In this document: positions 63,381 to 64,000 of the stretch, piece after piece | How positions within the stretch are numbered: the stretch's first letter is position 1 | Layout of the letters: the number at the start of each line of letters is the position of its first letter | Assembly: GCF_024362695.1 (NCBI RefSeq) | Contig: NC_065406.1 | Span: forward strand, 4,650,001 to 4,714,000 | Reading direction: 5' to 3' | From: Pectinophora gossypiella | Taxonomy: Eukaryota; Arthropoda; Insecta; Lepidoptera; Gelechiidae | Length of the DNA: 64,000 nucleotides | Program-made: the position numbers and the translations under genes | The notes under the pieces: model-generated | The model's input: only the letters and a program-made list of their open reading frames with translations | Told to the model about the DNA's origin: nothing | Databases searched by the model: none

Positions 63381-64000
63381 AATTAATGTTAATGTAATAT
63401 AATATATATTATTTTTAATATTTAAAATTTAAAAAGAAATGTAATGTAAATAGTTTTTAATTGTCATTTCAATAGAAGGTAGTTATAGTAGGACTATTAT
63501 TGCAATAGGAAAGATGGACAGAGAAGACGCTAGCTGAAGAAAAGTGACACGTATTCATATGCTTGGTGAAGCATGTCCTACGCACGTATAACAAACACAT
63601 AGCTAGGCGTGCAGCGTACTGCGTGCGTGACACATGCGAAGCAATGTGTGTATTCTCCTTAAATGAACACCAACATTAAGCAGTCGAACTGCAATTTCAA
63701 ACACGCGAAATAAGTTATTAGTTTCAAAGACGAAGCAAATAAGATTAGAAGCTTATACCCTATCAGGAGGTCTGTATCTGACAGAACTAAACTCTGAGGT
63801 AATTAACACAACCGTACCGCAAATACATAGAGCTCAAAGATCCTAAATTTGAAATCCCCGGGATGTGTACCCGTAGATAATCCATTATACATGAAACCAA
63901 TATGAGTTGCTTCAACTTCGGAAACTAGTCTGAAACCACTACCAGGAAATGTTTTTATTTTATTTATTTAAGCAAAACACACAGCTTAAAATAAATATAA
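63381..64000. other. Unassigned stretch to window end
   Basis: AT-rich near 63400-63450, then unremarkable. No gene or family is recognised. Confidence 0.5.

Overview
This window looks like repeat-saturated nuclear DNA from a moth or butterfly (Lepidoptera, probably a noctuoid-like moth). It is AT-rich and has no long open reading frame. It carries hallmark lepidopteran repeats: Helitrons ending in a GCGGGCAAAAG-CTAG tail, several tRNA-headed SINE families, RTE-type LINE 3' ends with (ATG)n tails, and LINE tails of the TTGTAT type. I recognise no intact host protein-coding gene, no true tRNA or rRNA gene, no CRISPR array and no bacterial feature. The window is best read as intergenic or large-intron DNA. 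The one weak candidate for host coding is a possible terminal exon at 8450-8683.

Families are named here by structure only. SINE-A (about 323 bp) has a tRNA-like head, a shared core and a GAAGAAG tail. SINE-B (about 320 bp) has a tRNA-like head, the same core and an RTE-like end followed by TTATGTTATG. SINE-C (about 290 bp) has a tRNA-like A box fused to a 5S-rRNA-like promoter block, the same core and an RTE-like (ATG)n end. SINE-D (about 330 bp) has a different tRNA-like head and a GATGATG end. SINE-E is a headless retroposon ending in (ATG)n. Retroposon Q ends in TAAGTCACGTC-A(n), and P is its relative. MITE-1 is a palindromic TA-target element, often found doubled. Repeats F to S are unclassified families with at least two copies here.

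Layout. 0-10 kb: possible LTR edge, SINE-A/B relics, a doubled MITE-1, a SINE nested in a SINE, retroposon Q with target duplications, LINE tails, the candidate exon and a SINE-C. 10-20 kb: a SINE-D cluster, then AT-rich DNA, then two different LINE C-terminal relics. 20.4-23.0 kb: a 2.5-kb Helitron with ten exact-length 134-bp tandem units. 23-30 kb: SINE-C inside an inverted-repeat element, Q, two doubled MITE-1 copies and a full SINE-A with target duplication. 30-44 kb: sparse DNA with SINE-A/B clusters and a SINE-E nested in a SINE-D. 44.2-46.8 kb: a chimeric SINE insertion, a hAT-type MITE, a LINE tail and a second Helitron. 47-64 kb: SINE-A/B/C copies, LINE relics, MITEs, and at 63.2 kb a SINE whose insertion copied its own flank backwards.

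How the parts relate. RTE-type LINE machinery probably mobilised SINE-B, SINE-C and SINE-E, because their 3' ends resemble the LINE end seen at 17.7 kb. SINE-A, B and C share one central domain while differing in head and tail. The main interest is this modular SINE network, the tRNA/5S hybrid promoter, the Helitron-borne satellite and several insertions whose junctions record the reverse-transcription event. All family assignments are from reading the sequence; no database search was run.
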